Below are positions 1-8,981 of a stretch of 64,000 bases of DNA, piece after piece. The position numbers and the translations under genes were made by a program. Below the pieces are notes generated by a model. That model was not told where the DNA came from, did no database searches, and was given only the letters and a program-made list of their open reading frames with translations. Source of the DNA: Arthrobacter endolithicus (GTDB lineage: Bacteria > Actinomycetota > Actinomycetes > Actinomycetales > Micrococcaceae); assembly GCF_026627425.1 (NCBI RefSeq), contig NZ_JAPNLH010000006.1, forward strand, positions 124,001-188,000. The letters are read 5' to 3'. The number at the start of each line of letters is the position of its first letter. Positions within the stretch are counted from its first letter, which is position 1.

Positions 1-17
1 TTGGGGTAGCGGCTGAA

Positions 18-1898
18 TTATCCGAGCAGCTCGTCCGGGTAACACCAGCGCCAGGTTTCGCCCGGTTCGGCGCTGCGCATCACCGGATGTCCGGTGGCAC
101 GGTGATGCGCGGTCGCATGCAGGCCGGGGGAGGAATCGCAGCAGCCGATGTTGCCGCAGGCAAGACACATCCGCAGGTGTACCGGGGTAGTGCCCTCCCG
201 GATGCAGTCCTCGCAGACCGGTTCGGCCGGTACCGCAGGAGCCTGTGCAGCCTGCAGATGCTCGCAGCCGCCGGACTCCCCGAAAGGGGCGCGCGCAGCC
301 ATAGCCGCGGCCTCGCCGTCGTTTGTTTCTTCCATCGTCGAATCCAACATTGATTCCTCCACATCCAGACTTTCCAGGACACCGTCGAAAACTTCGTCGT
401 CAAACTCACCGGAACGGCGGACGCTCAGCACCTTATCCCGTTCCGCTTCCAGCATAGACAGCCGCAGCCGGGCATACCGTTGACTAGGCGTTCGCTGATC
501 GGCTTCCGGTCTGCCCAAGCGCTCCCAGGCAGCCAGCCCGCGTTCCTGTGTGCGTCGCCTGAGCATGGCCAGGACTTCCGGCGGATCGTCGGCCGTCCGC
601 ATTTCGAGCAGCCGGGCAAGGCCGGCTGTGGTCGCCATCTGCATCAGGGAGGCCTGGCTCAGCACGTCCTCCCGCCGGTCCGGCCCGCGCACGCCGAGCT
701 TTCGCACCAAGGCCGGCAGGGTAAGCCCCTGCAGCCCAAGGGTGCCGCCGACGACGATCAGCGCTGCGAGGATCAGGACGGATCGGTGTGCAAGGGAGAC
801 TGGAAGCACCAGAACCGCCGCGAGGGTCACGACGCCGCGCATACCTGCCCAGGAAATGATGGCTGGATACTGCCACGGTGGCGCCGGGTCGTTCCGCCGG
901 ACGGCGGGAATCAGGCGGGGAATGTAGGTGGCGGGAAAAACCCAGATCGGCCGCAAGAGGAGAACGGCCAGCAGAATAACGCCGCAGCCGCCCCAAATCC
1001 TACCGGGGCCGAAGGTATCGCTGCCGACAGCTGTGATGATGGCCCGCACCTGTAAACCGATCAGCAGGAAGACGGCATTTTCCAGCAGGAACTGGACCGT
1101 GTTCCAATTGCTGCGCTGGCTCAGCCGCGCCGCACCGCCGGGCATCATCGGTGCTTTGGCCCCCATGATGAGCCCGGTAACAACAACGGACAAAACACCG
1201 GAGGAGTGAATGGCCTCGGCGGGGAGATATGCCACCAACGGTGCCACCAAGGACAGGGACGTGTTAATCGGAACATTGCGGGTGCGCTTGCGTAGCTGCA
1301 GCAAGACGAAGGCCGCGCCAACTCCGACGGCGGCGCCACCGCCGGCAGCGAGCAGGAAATCGGCGCCCACCCCGACGACGGAGACGGTGCCTCCGATCGA
1401 TGCTATCGCCGCCCAGAGGCAGACCAGTGCGGTGGCGTCATTGACCAGCGATTCGCCCTCCAGAATATTTACGATGCGTCGAGGCATCCCGACCTTACGG
1501 GCAATCGCAGTAGCCGCGACAGCGTCCGGCGGTGCCAGCACGGCGCCCAGCGCGATGGCTGCGGCCAACGGTATTTCCGGGAACAGCCACCAGGAAACAA
1601 ACCCGATGGCAACGGTCCCGAAAATCACGTAACCGACGGAGAGCAGCGCAATGGACCTTTTATTGGAGCGGAAGTCGACGATGGACGTCCGCAGTGCTGC
1701 TGCATACAGCAGTGGCGGTAATAGCCCGATCAGCACCAGATCCGGGTTCAGGACAATCCGCGGCACAAAGGGCAAAAAGGATCCGCCCACTCCGACGAGA
1801 ACCAGCAGCAGCGGAACCGAAAAGCTGATTTTACGACCCACCGCGCTGCAGGCGCACACCACGGCCACCAGCGCGAGCAGCCCCAAGGCTACGTCCAT
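18..1898 (-). CDS. Na+/H+ antiporter (CPA1 family) with C-terminal UBP-type zinc finger
   Basis: This is a 626-residue membrane protein. The first 400 residues hold about 12 hydrophobic segments of the NhaP/CPA1 sodium-proton exchanger type. A PPDAVA motif lies near residues 123-128, and the paired Asn-Asp of the ion site is at about 153-154 in ESLVNDATAL. A charged cytosolic stretch follows (about 410-540). The last ~80 residues are rich in Cys and His (CEDC, CLACGNIGCC, HATAHHRATGH), which fits a UBP-type zinc finger. It probably exchanges Na+ or K+ for H+ at the cell membrane. The role of the zinc finger is unknown. It is the last gene of a minus-strand group that begins with moaA. The antiporter call is firm; ion specificity is not visible. 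Confidence 0.9.
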   Translation of the reverse strand: MDVALGLLALVAVVCACSAVGRKISFSVPLLLVLVGVGGSFLPFVPRIVLNPDLVLIGLLPPLLYAAALRTSIVDFRSNKRSIALLSVGYVIFGTVAIGFVSWWLFPEIPLAAAIALGAVLAPPDAVAATAIARKVGMPRRIVNILEGESLVNDATALVCLWAAIASIGGTVSVVGVGADFLLAAGGGAAVGVGAAFVLLQLRKRTRNVPINTSLSLVAPLVAYLPAEAIHSSGVLSVVVTGLIMGAKAPMMPGGAARLSQRSNWNTVQFLLENAVFLLIGLQVRAIITAVGSDTFGPGRIWGGCGVILLAVLLLRPIWVFPATYIPRLIPAVRRNDPAPPWQYPAIISWAGMRGVVTLAAVLVLPVSLAHRSVLILAALIVVGGTLGLQGLTLPALVRKLGVRGPDRREDVLSQASLMQMATTAGLARLLEMRTADDPPEVLAMLRRRTQERGLAAWERLGRPEADQRTPSQRYARLRLSMLEAERDKVLSVRRSGEFDDEVFDGVLESLDVEESMLDSTMEETNDGEAAAMAARAPFGESGGCEHLQAAQAPAVPAEPVCEDCIREGTTPVHLRMCLACGNIGCCDSSPGLHATAHHRATGHPVMRSAEPGETWRWCYPDELLG

Positions 1899-1933
1899 GG
1901 CCCTAGTCTCTCAGGTTCATGCCCGGTGCGGGC

Positions 1934-2200
1934 CTAACCGCCCGCGAACGGCGGCAGAACATCGACGACGTCGTCCGGGTGCAGTTCCGTTGTGAGATCC
2001 CGGACAGCGGTCTCGTTGCGCAGGAAGCTGCACCGGGACAATAGGTCCGCCAGCGGCTGTGCGTGGGCGGTCGCGGAAACAGGATGCAGGGCAATCAGCT
2101 GCTCCAACAAATCGTGGACACGGAGGGGGCCCGCATGCAGCAGCGTTTCCTCGTTCATGCCTGTGGCCGCCCGGGCAGCAGCGAAATAGCGGATCAGCAT
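1934..2200 (-). CDS. moaD: MoaD/ThiS-family sulfur carrier, molybdopterin synthase small subunit
   Basis: An 88-residue ubiquitin-fold protein that ends in the required Gly-Gly (PPFAGG). The C-terminal glycine becomes a thiocarboxylate and gives sulfur to cyclic pyranopterin monophosphate in the MoaD-MoaE complex. Its ATG follows the TAG stop of moaA with no base between, so the two are probably translated together. The large-subunit partner, moaE, lies 14 kb away at 15940. Length and ending match the family. Confidence 0.88.
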   Translation of the reverse strand: MLIRYFAAARAATGMNEETLLHAGPLRVHDLLEQLIALHPVSATAHAQPLADLLSRCSFLRNETAVRDLTTELHPDDVVDVLPPFAGG

Positions 2201-3349
2201 CTATCCGCCGATCGCGCTCATGGTGCGGTCCGGCTGGACGTAATCCGCGTCACCGAGCCCGGTATGGTCCATTCCGTGGGCCTTTGGCTTGGCCCACATG
2301 GCTTCCTGCCAGCGGGTGGCGACGGCGTCGTCGTCGGCCGCCGTGTCGCCGGCGCGCAACAGGGCCAGCAGGTCCACCTCGACGCGCGAGAACAGGCAGC
2401 TCATCACCTTGCCCTCCGCCGTGATCCGGGTCCGCTTGCAGTCCGAGCAAAAGGGTTCCGTGACCGAAGCGATAATGCCGACCGTGCCCAGCAGTTCCGC
2501 GGAGTCGTGCCGACGCACCTCGAAGCGCTCCGCCGGCGCGCCGTCACGCTCGCGCGGGTCCGGGGAAAGATCAAATTCGGCGGCCAGCAGCTGCCGGATT
2601 TCCGCGGCCGTGATCATGTCAGCCCGGGTCCATCCGTGGTCCGCGTCCAAGGGCATCTGCTCGATGAAGCGCAGTTCATACCCGCCTGCCAGCGCCCATC
2701 CCAGCAGTTCCGCGGCGCCCTGGTCATTGATGCCGCGCATCAGCACGGCATTGATCTTGATGAGGCCCAGCCCGGCCACGGCTGCAGCCTCCACGCCAGC
2801 GAGGACCTGATCCAGGAACGGCCGGCGGGTCAGCTGGGCAAACGTGTCCGGATGCAGCGAATCCAGCGAAATGTTGATCCTGGTCAGCCCGGCGTTCTTG
2901 AGGGCCTGCGCCTTCTTCGCCAGACCCACACCATTGGTGGTCAGGGAGATCGGCAGCTGGGGATGGGCCTGACGCAGGCCGGCGATGATGCCCACCAGGT
3001 CCGCCCGGACCAGCGGTTCGCCACCGGTGAGCCGTAGTTCACGGACACCGAGCCGGTCCACTCCGATGCGAACTATCCGCAGGATCTCCTCCGCGGTCAT
3101 GACTTGGTTCTTGGACAGCCAGGCCAGACCCTCGGCCGGCATGCAGTAGCTGCAGCGCAGATTGCATTTGTCGGTCAGGGACAGACGCATATCCGTCGCC
3201 CGGCGCCCGTACCTGTCGGCAAGCCCGACCTGGCCGAGCGGCCTTGCGGTCGGATCCACAGCGGGGGCCGGGGCCTGGGCAGGAGCCGTGACCGCGGGCA
3301 TACCCAAAAGCACCGGTTCTTTCGTTGCGTGGACATGGTCGACACTCAT
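2201..3349 (-). CDS. moaA: GTP 3',8-cyclase, first step of molybdenum cofactor synthesis
   Basis: This 382-residue radical SAM enzyme turns GTP into (8S)-3',8-cyclo-7,8-dihydroguanosine 5'-triphosphate, which MoaC then converts. The SAM [4Fe-4S] cluster ligands are Cys62, Cys66 and Cys69 in DKCNLRCSYCMP. The second cluster motif near residue 285 reads PFCSDCKRTRIT, with a third Cys in VMSCLFS. The protein ends in Gly-Gly (MSAIGG), which MoaA needs for activity. The first 45 residues are a low-complexity Ala/Pro leader, so a start slightly further in is possible. moaD follows directly. I saw no clear Moco riboswitch in the 155 bases upstream. Confidence 0.95.
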   Translation of the reverse strand: MSVDHVHATKEPVLLGMPAVTAPAQAPAPAVDPTARPLGQVGLADRYGRRATDMRLSLTDKCNLRCSYCMPAEGLAWLSKNQVMTAEEILRIVRIGVDRLGVRELRLTGGEPLVRADLVGIIAGLRQAHPQLPISLTTNGVGLAKKAQALKNAGLTRINISLDSLHPDTFAQLTRRPFLDQVLAGVEAAAVAGLGLIKINAVLMRGINDQGAAELLGWALAGGYELRFIEQMPLDADHGWTRADMITAAEIRQLLAAEFDLSPDPRERDGAPAERFEVRRHDSAELLGTVGIIASVTEPFCSDCKRTRITAEGKVMSCLFSRVEVDLLALLRAGDTAADDDAVATRWQEAMWAKPKAHGMDHTGLGDADYVQPDRTMSAIGG

Positions 3350-3504
3350 ACCCCCACGCTACGCCACCGGGACCGTGCCGGCACCACGTTGGCGCTGGAT
3401 CGCCTGACGCGTGGGCAGGATGCCGTGGCCGGGCGGGTCCATCGTCGGTTGCCGAAAAGGTAAGGCAGCCGTCGTCGTGCTGGTCCGTTGGCCGTGTACT
3501 GTGA

Positions 3505-4983
3505 TCATTCCGGAGCCGACGAAGTTCGGCGTGGGCCGGCTTCTTCCGCCGTACCGACCGCCGCCTGCCGCGCGGCTTGCCGACTGCGATACCACTTGGT
3601 TCCGGCAATAACGACAACGGCGGCAACCAGTCCCAGCCTCGCCACGAATTGCCCATAGGACTGTGCCCCGGTGAAATAAATCATTGCCAGCACCGGGGGA
3701 ATGGTGAGGAATTCATAGCGCCGGCTCAGCACGACGAAGGGCAGGAGCACAAGCGCATACCAGGGGTAGCTGGGGCTGGCGATCAGGAGCGTGCCGCCAA
3801 TCATCAGCACCTGCTTGTCCCACGGTCCTTCCGGATCCACCCGGTGCCAGACGTACACGGCCAGCACCGCCAGCAGCAGAACGCCGGCCGGCACGGCCCA
3901 ACTCTGCGGCAGGATCAGCCGCAGCAGCGTGAAGCGCGGACTGTCCTTGCTCCGGTAGCCCTCCTCTGTCAGGTAACCCGGCAGGAAGCCGATCACAGCC
4001 CAGCCGCTGGCCAGCAGATACGGCAGGTACAGCACGCCGAACGAGGCGATCGCCGCCAGCACAAAGCGCAGCGGCCGCCGGTACAGCAGCGCCGGTGCCG
4101 CGATCGCGGGGATCAGCTTGGCAGCGACAGCGGCACCGAAGGCCGCACCGGAAGATAGCGCCCGGCCGCGCACCAGCAGCAGCACTGCGGCCGTGAGCAG
4201 CGCGGCCCCGAGAACGTCCACGTGCGCGTTATTGATGGCCTCGAAGAGCACCAGCGGGGACCAGGCCCACCAGACCGCCTGGTGCAGGGGCCGGCCGGTG
4301 TGGCGCAGGAAGCGCAGCAGCAGGACGGTCACGGCGAGGCTGAGCGCGAAGCCCGCCAGCTGGAACGCCAGCAGGCCTGTCCCGACGCCCGGAATCAGCC
4401 GGACCGCGAGGAAATAGATCTCCGCCAAAGCCGGGTAGATGGTGGGCACATGCGGCCGGTTGATCGCTGTGCACAGCGGCGTGCCGCCGGGAACGGCCGT
4501 GGTGGCCTCCGTTCCGCTGGGGAACAGCTTTGCCGTACAACTGCCGTCAGCGGCCGCCGGCTGGAACAGCCACCCCGGCCGCAGCCGTTGCAGCGCCTCA
4601 TCGGCGGGAACGTACCGGTACGGGGAAACGCCCGCCGTCTGGACAATCCCATCCCAGGCATACCGGGCCGCGTCGTTGCTGGTGGCCGGAGCTGCGGATA
4701 TGGCCACAGCACCGAGCAGCAGAGATCCGAGGACGACGACGGCGGCCGCACGGCGGGCGGGAATGCGGCGGACCGCCACCGCGGTGGGAACAAAGACGGC
4801 CCACGCTGCCAGGGTGCCGACCGGAGAAACCCATTCCGCCCCGGCGTCCTGGGTTACGGTCCAGAAGATGACGGTGGCGAGCCCGAAGAGCAGGGCCAGC
4901 GGGAGCAGCCACTGGCGCAGCGCCGAGTTGTCGCCACCTGGCCCATCCGGTGTTTCGCTCACATACCGATCCTGCACCGTCAC
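3505..4983 (-). CDS. polytopic glycosyltransferase, GT87/mannosyltransferase-like
   Basis: A 492-residue protein with about 11-12 hydrophobic helices and long periplasmic loops. It resembles actinobacterial polyprenol-phosphate-mannose-dependent alpha-mannosyltransferases (GT-C fold; GT87/DUF2029 type). An early loop near residues 85-115 carries ATSNDAARYAWDG followed by QTAGVSPYRYVP, the acidic patch expected after the first helix of GT-C enzymes. Such enzymes build lipomannan-like or other cell-envelope glycans. The start is GTG. A 155-base gap separates it from moaA, and nothing ties it to molybdenum. The acceptor cannot be predicted. Confidence 0.75.
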   Translation of the reverse strand: MTVQDRYVSETPDGPGGDNSALRQWLLPLALLFGLATVIFWTVTQDAGAEWVSPVGTLAAWAVFVPTAVAVRRIPARRAAAVVVLGSLLLGAVAISAAPATSNDAARYAWDGIVQTAGVSPYRYVPADEALQRLRPGWLFQPAAADGSCTAKLFPSGTEATTAVPGGTPLCTAINRPHVPTIYPALAEIYFLAVRLIPGVGTGLLAFQLAGFALSLAVTVLLLRFLRHTGRPLHQAVWWAWSPLVLFEAINNAHVDVLGAALLTAAVLLLVRGRALSSGAAFGAAVAAKLIPAIAAPALLYRRPLRFVLAAIASFGVLYLPYLLASGWAVIGFLPGYLTEEGYRSKDSPRFTLLRLILPQSWAVPAGVLLLAVLAVYVWHRVDPEGPWDKQVLMIGGTLLIASPSYPWYALVLLPFVVLSRRYEFLTIPPVLAMIYFTGAQSYGQFVARLGLVAAVVVIAGTKWYRSRQAARQAAVGTAEEAGPRRTSSAPE

Positions 4984-5148
4984 GGCCGTCAGCGGTAGCA
5001 GGAACGGCCCACCGTTCGGATTTCTTGAGGTCTCAATGGGGTGCCGGGGGCGCCAGAATCAAGCCAACATCTGACATCCGCCATCCGACATCCGCCATCA
5101 CGCTGCGGATGTCGGCCAGGATGCGTGCACCTGCGCCGCCCGAAAAGA

Positions 5149-5625
5149 TCAAGCCTTCCCAAACCATGGAGGACGCCGTTGAAGTTTCGGGGAGGTGTTT
5201 CGCTTGCGTTGCCGGTGTTCGGCGATCACGACACCGGCGGTGGTCGCGGCCGCAAGACCCAGGAGGAACCCCAGCAAATTCAGCGCGTAGGGCAGGGTCA
5301 ACGCGGTGGGCGTCCCGGTGCGGGGCGCCGTATAAATCAGTGGCAGTACAACGAGCAGGACGACCCCGCCAATGATGAGGGCCAAACGGATCAGGTACCT
5401 TCCGGTCCGTGAGAGTTTCCGGGCAAGAAATACCGTGACGGCTCCTAGGATGAGCATACCCGGTACTAATAGACCGTCATGAAGAATCACGCTGCCGGCC
5501 AGCCACACTATGATCCCTACGATCTGGCCCGGCGGCACCCTCGTCGCAATCCCGTAGATTCCCCAAGCCAGGGGCAGGAGGCCAAGGATTATGAGGAGGA
5601 TCCGGGCCTTTCTTAAACTGCTCAT
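5149..5625 (-). CDS. small membrane protein next to the molybdopterin oxidoreductase
   Basis: About 158 residues with four predicted membrane helices and a short basic C-terminus. The chosen ATG lies two bases after the TAG of the oxidoreductase gene (5628-6787), so the two are almost surely co-transcribed. A longer reading from 5655 would overlap that gene. I recognise no family. Position suggests an accessory or electron-transfer partner for the molybdoenzyme, but no heme-binding His pair or other cofactor motif is obvious, so this is inference only. Confidence 0.6.
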   Translation of the reverse strand: MSSLRKARILLIILGLLPLAWGIYGIATRVPPGQIVGIIVWLAGSVILHDGLLVPGMLILGAVTVFLARKLSRTGRYLIRLALIIGGVVLLVVLPLIYTAPRTGTPTALTLPYALNLLGFLLGLAAATTAGVVIAEHRQRKRNTSPKLQRRPPWFGKA

Positions 5626-5627
5626 CC

Positions 5628-6787
5628 CTACCGCACCGCCAGACTGGACAGCCACTTTGTCTGCAGCACACCGGGCCGGTTGGGGGCGATCAGGCGTGCC
5701 GGGTAGCCGTGTTCAAGGTCCAAGGGCTGACCATTGACGTCCAGGGCGATGAGGGTCAGCTCATCCCATGCGTACTCGCGTGGTACCTGGGCCCCGGTGT
5801 AGGCGCCCTCGGTTTCCAGGGAACGGACCTCGGCCGCTTGCCGGGGATCGGCCCCCACCATGGCCAGAAGCTCGCGGACGCGAACACCGCCCCAGCGCGC
5901 GTTTTGGCTCCAACCCTCTACACAGGCGATCGGCAGAACCACCTCGGTTTGCGGCATCGCACGGAGTTCGGCCAGGGTGAACATGCGTGTGAGGTCCTTA
6001 TTGATGACATTAAGGGCCCATGCGGGATCCGTGGCGGGTGCGTGGATCTTCGCCTCCGAGGCCGTCCGGTTCACCGGCAGTGCGGCCGGGCCTTCCCCGG
6101 GCGGCGCGGCGCGAACAGATCGACGGAGCCCAGGGCAGGAATCGACTGACCGACCGTGGTCACGGTCAAAACCGCCGCCGCGGCGACAACTGCGCCCACG
6201 AAGCCGCGGCGCGAGGTCAGCACTTCGTGCTCGACGACCGTGGCGGGACGGGAGGCCCGCCAGTGTGCATGGATAAGGGGCAGTTTCACCCCGATATGGA
6301 TGGCCAACGACCCAACGATAATCCAGGCCAACCAGAAGTGCACCTCGCGGAAACTGAATGGCCACGGATGCCACTTATAAATGTTAAGCAGACCCATTCC
6401 CAGTTCGAGCACGGAGCTGGCGACGAAGAGCGCAATTGACGCTCTCTCGACCGCGCTCTTGACCCCAGTGATCACCGGCCAGCTGAAGAGCTTCGGATAG
6501 ACCGTCCACAACTTGGCCAGCAGGAGCGGAATGCAGGCAACACCAGCGGCCACGTGAGTGCCCTGGCTGAGACGGTAAAGCCAGGTCGGTCTGACCAGCA
6601 CCGGTTGGTACGGTAATGGGTCCTGCAGAAAATGGGAGTACAACCCGGTGAAAAAGCAGGTCACAAAGGCTACTCCGAGTAACCGGCCCACGACCACGGC
6701 CGTCCGCGGGGAATGCAGCGTTGAAGTGAAACTGCCCTGCAGCCACCCAAAAATCTTCCCGAGGAGCCAACCAAGAATCCTTCGCAT
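5628..6787 (-). pseudogene. molybdopterin-dependent oxidoreductase with N-terminal membrane domain, split by a frameshift
   Basis: Two overlapping reading frames make one protein of about 386 residues. The upstream part (start ATG at 6787) has a cytochrome b561-like membrane region of about four helices with several His residues, then a membrane anchor that ends at LFAPRRPG. It runs into a stop at 6071. The downstream part continues in another frame from EGPAALPVNRTAS to the TAG at 5628. It holds a sulfite-oxidase-type Moco domain with the molybdenum-ligand Cys in LPIACVEGWSQNARWGG and the conserved HGYPARLIAPN. Restoring one base in the C4 run at 6095-6098 (G4 on the coding strand) joins the frames exactly. 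This is either a recent null mutation, slippage at the run, or a sequencing error. The rest of both halves looks intact. Confidence 0.8.
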
Positions 6788-7280
6788 ACGTCCATTCCAG
6801 CAGCTCGGCGCCAGGCGGGGAAGGAGGTAATCCTTACGATCTGCGTACCAAACCCGTGCGAAGTCCGGTGGTCGGCGTGGACATCGGCACGCAGCGGACC
6901 AGGTGTCCGTCCTGTTGGTGCAGCGCCAGAGCCCAGAAGCCACCGCCGTGCGCCGGACCACGGGAACACGGTGACTTCCTTGGAAATAGAGCTTTTCCTT
7001 CACCCTTTGACCGTTGGATCATGGCCGCTGTTGAGCCCCGGCGAAATTCTTACGGAACGCTGACAAATGTGCATCCGCCTCCTTGTACGGGCGACGAAGC
7101 GGCGGGGCGAATCTATGCTGGAAGAGTGAACAGTGCGCAGTTTTCCGCCGGACCCGCCGTGGAGGGCTACCGCCGCAGCCTTGTGGCCGGGGACGTGCGG
7201 GGTACCGGCGGCGACCGCATCATGGGCCCGGAAATGGGCGCGCACGACGACATTGCAACAGCCAGCCAAGGAGATCCATC
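6788..7280. other. divergent intergenic region between the two molybdoenzyme genes
   Basis: This gap of about 490 bases lies between divergently transcribed oxidoreductase genes and must carry promoters for both. Open frames cross it on both strands, but their codon use and composition do not look like a conserved protein, apart from one small frame at 7126-7284 listed separately. I could not find a convincing inverted repeat of the ModE type or a riboswitch core. Confidence 0.5.
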
Positions 7281-7284
7281 ATGA
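7126..7284 (+). CDS. possible 52-residue leader peptide, overlapping the next start
   Basis: A GTG-started frame preceded by GGAAGA. It reads 52 codons and stops with a TGA that overlaps the ATG of the downstream oxidoreductase (ATGA at 7281-7284). That arrangement suggests translational coupling. The peptide is soluble, rich in Gly/Asp/Ala, with no motif I know. It may be a real small gene, or just an open stretch before a true start. Low confidence. Confidence 0.25.
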   Translation: MNSAQFSAGPAVEGYRRSLVAGDVRGTGGDRIMGPEMGAHDDIATASQGDPS

Positions 7285-8909
7285 GCATCCGCACCAGGTC
7301 CTGGCCAACCGGGCACGGCGGGCCGCCGGGAGACCCGGGCCGGACGGCCAGGATCGACCGGCGGCGGCTGACGCAGTGGGCCGGGGCCGGCGGCCTGGTA
7401 GCCGGGGCCTTGGGCGTAGTCGCCGGGGAGCTGACCGCCGCGGCCGTTAGTCCCTCGCTCTCACCGATCACCGCGGTCGGTGGGGTGGCGATCGATGCGA
7501 TGCCGCCCGGGGTGAAGGACTGGGCCATTTCGCTGTTCGGCACCTCGGACAAGCTCGCGTTCCTGCTGGCCATGTCCCTGGTCATCGCGGCGCTGGCCGT
7601 GCTGGGTGGGATCGTGGAGCTCCGCCGCAAGTTCACCGGGCTGGCCGGTTTCGCCGTCTTTGGCATCATCGGCGTTGTTGCCGTGCTCACCCGCGCGCAA
7701 AGTACGACGACGGCCATCGCGCCACCGCTTGTGGCGGCGGGGCTGGCGATGGTCCTCCTCACGGCCTTCCGGAACCGGCTGCTGGAATGGATGCCGCGCC
7801 ATGCGCTGCCGGACTCGACAGCAGCCGCTGGTCCATCAGCCCCAGGGCGGCGTAAGTTCCTGCAGTCCATCGGCGTCGGCGCGGCCGTGGCCGTAGTCGC
7901 CGGATTCGCAGCAGCGGTGCTGCGCTCGACCGCCGTCGGCATCGCGCAGGCCCGCGCAAATCTGGTCCTGCCTGCGCCCGCCACGCCCGCCGTCGCCCTA
8001 CCGGCGGGTGCGGAACTGGCCCTGCCGCATATTACGCCGTTGGTGAGCCCGAATGCTGACTTTTACCGCATCGATACTGCGCTGGTGGTTCCAACGGTGA
8101 ATCCGGACAGCTGGAAGCTCAAGGTCAACGGCATGGTCGATCATGAGGTGGAGATTGACCTGAAGACCCTGCTGGCCAAGCCGCTGGTGGAGAACTACAC
8201 CACGTTGGCCTGTGTATCCAACGAGGTGGGCGGCTCCTTGGTGGGGAATGCGAAGTGGCTGGGCTGGCCGGTCCGGGAACTGCTGGCGATGGCGGGTGTG
8301 CAGCCCGGAGCTGACATGGTGCTGTCCCGCAGTACGGATGGATTTACCGCCGGCACCCCGCTGGAGGCCATGACGGACCAACGCAACGCGATCATCGCCG
8401 TCGGCATGAACGGCGAGCCGCTGCCGCAGGAACACGGTTTCCCTGCACGGCTGGTAGTCCCGGGCCTGTACGGTTTCGTCTCTGCAACGAAGTGGGTCAC
8501 CAGCTTGACGGTCACCCGGTTTGCCGATGAAAAGGGCTATTGGTCAACCCGCGGCTGGTCCGACCACGGGCCCATCAAAACCGAATCCCGGATAGATACA
8601 CCCCGCGACGGCACTGCACTCAAGACGGACACCGTTGCTCTCGGTGGCGTCGCGTGGGCACCGCACAGGGGCATCTCGAAGGTCCAGGTCCGAGTCGATG
8701 GCGGCACGTGGCAGGACGCTGTGCTGGGGGCCGGCATCTCGAAGGACACGTGGGTGCAGTGGACAGCGCGGGTCACTCCCGGATCCGGTCAGCATGAGTT
8801 TCAGGTCAGGGCGTTCGACGGCGGCGGTGAGCCGCAGACAGATCAGGTGGCACCGGTGGTACCGGACGGGGCCACCGGATATCACACAATCCGGGTGCAG
8901 ACGGCCTGA
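7281..8909 (+). CDS. membrane-anchored molybdopterin-dependent oxidoreductase (sulfite oxidase fold)
   Basis: 542 residues, starting at the ATG after AAGGAG at 7269-7274; the upstream extension of the frame is not needed. Residues 30-210 contain about five hydrophobic helices, the last a Tat-like or anchoring segment just after an Arg-Arg pair (GRRKFLQSIGVG). The Moco domain spans about 240-430, with the likely molybdenum-ligand Cys311 in TTLACVSNEVGG and the HGFPARLVVPG motif. The last 110 residues form the Ig-like dimerisation domain of the sulfite oxidase family. The active site probably faces the outside of the cell. Substrate is not known: sulfite, sulfoxides and oxidised methionine are the family options. 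It is divergent from a second, broken oxidoreductase and near modCBA. Confidence 0.88.
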   Translation: MSIRTRSWPTGHGGPPGDPGRTARIDRRRLTQWAGAGGLVAGALGVVAGELTAAAVSPSLSPITAVGGVAIDAMPPGVKDWAISLFGTSDKLAFLLAMSLVIAALAVLGGIVELRRKFTGLAGFAVFGIIGVVAVLTRAQSTTTAIAPPLVAAGLAMVLLTAFRNRLLEWMPRHALPDSTAAAGPSAPGRRKFLQSIGVGAAVAVVAGFAAAVLRSTAVGIAQARANLVLPAPATPAVALPAGAELALPHITPLVSPNADFYRIDTALVVPTVNPDSWKLKVNGMVDHEVEIDLKTLLAKPLVENYTTLACVSNEVGGSLVGNAKWLGWPVRELLAMAGVQPGADMVLSRSTDGFTAGTPLEAMTDQRNAIIAVGMNGEPLPQEHGFPARLVVPGLYGFVSATKWVTSLTVTRFADEKGYWSTRGWSDHGPIKTESRIDTPRDGTALKTDTVALGGVAWAPHRGISKVQVRVDGGTWQDAVLGAGISKDTWVQWTARVTPGSGQHEFQVRAFDGGGEPQTDQVAPVVPDGATGYHTIRVQTA

Positions 8910-8981
8910 GCGGATGTCGCGGGCGCACTGGTTCCACGCCAAACCGGCGGGACCGCCCCTGCGTCGCGGCCCGGCCCCGCC

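Noticed and set aside
2063-3037. 324-codon plus-strand frame opposite moaA
   Set aside because: moaA is certain from its cluster motifs; this frame has no recognisable domain.
3350-3504. Possible Moco riboswitch before moaA
   Set aside because: I could not place the conserved core or its stems in these 155 bases.
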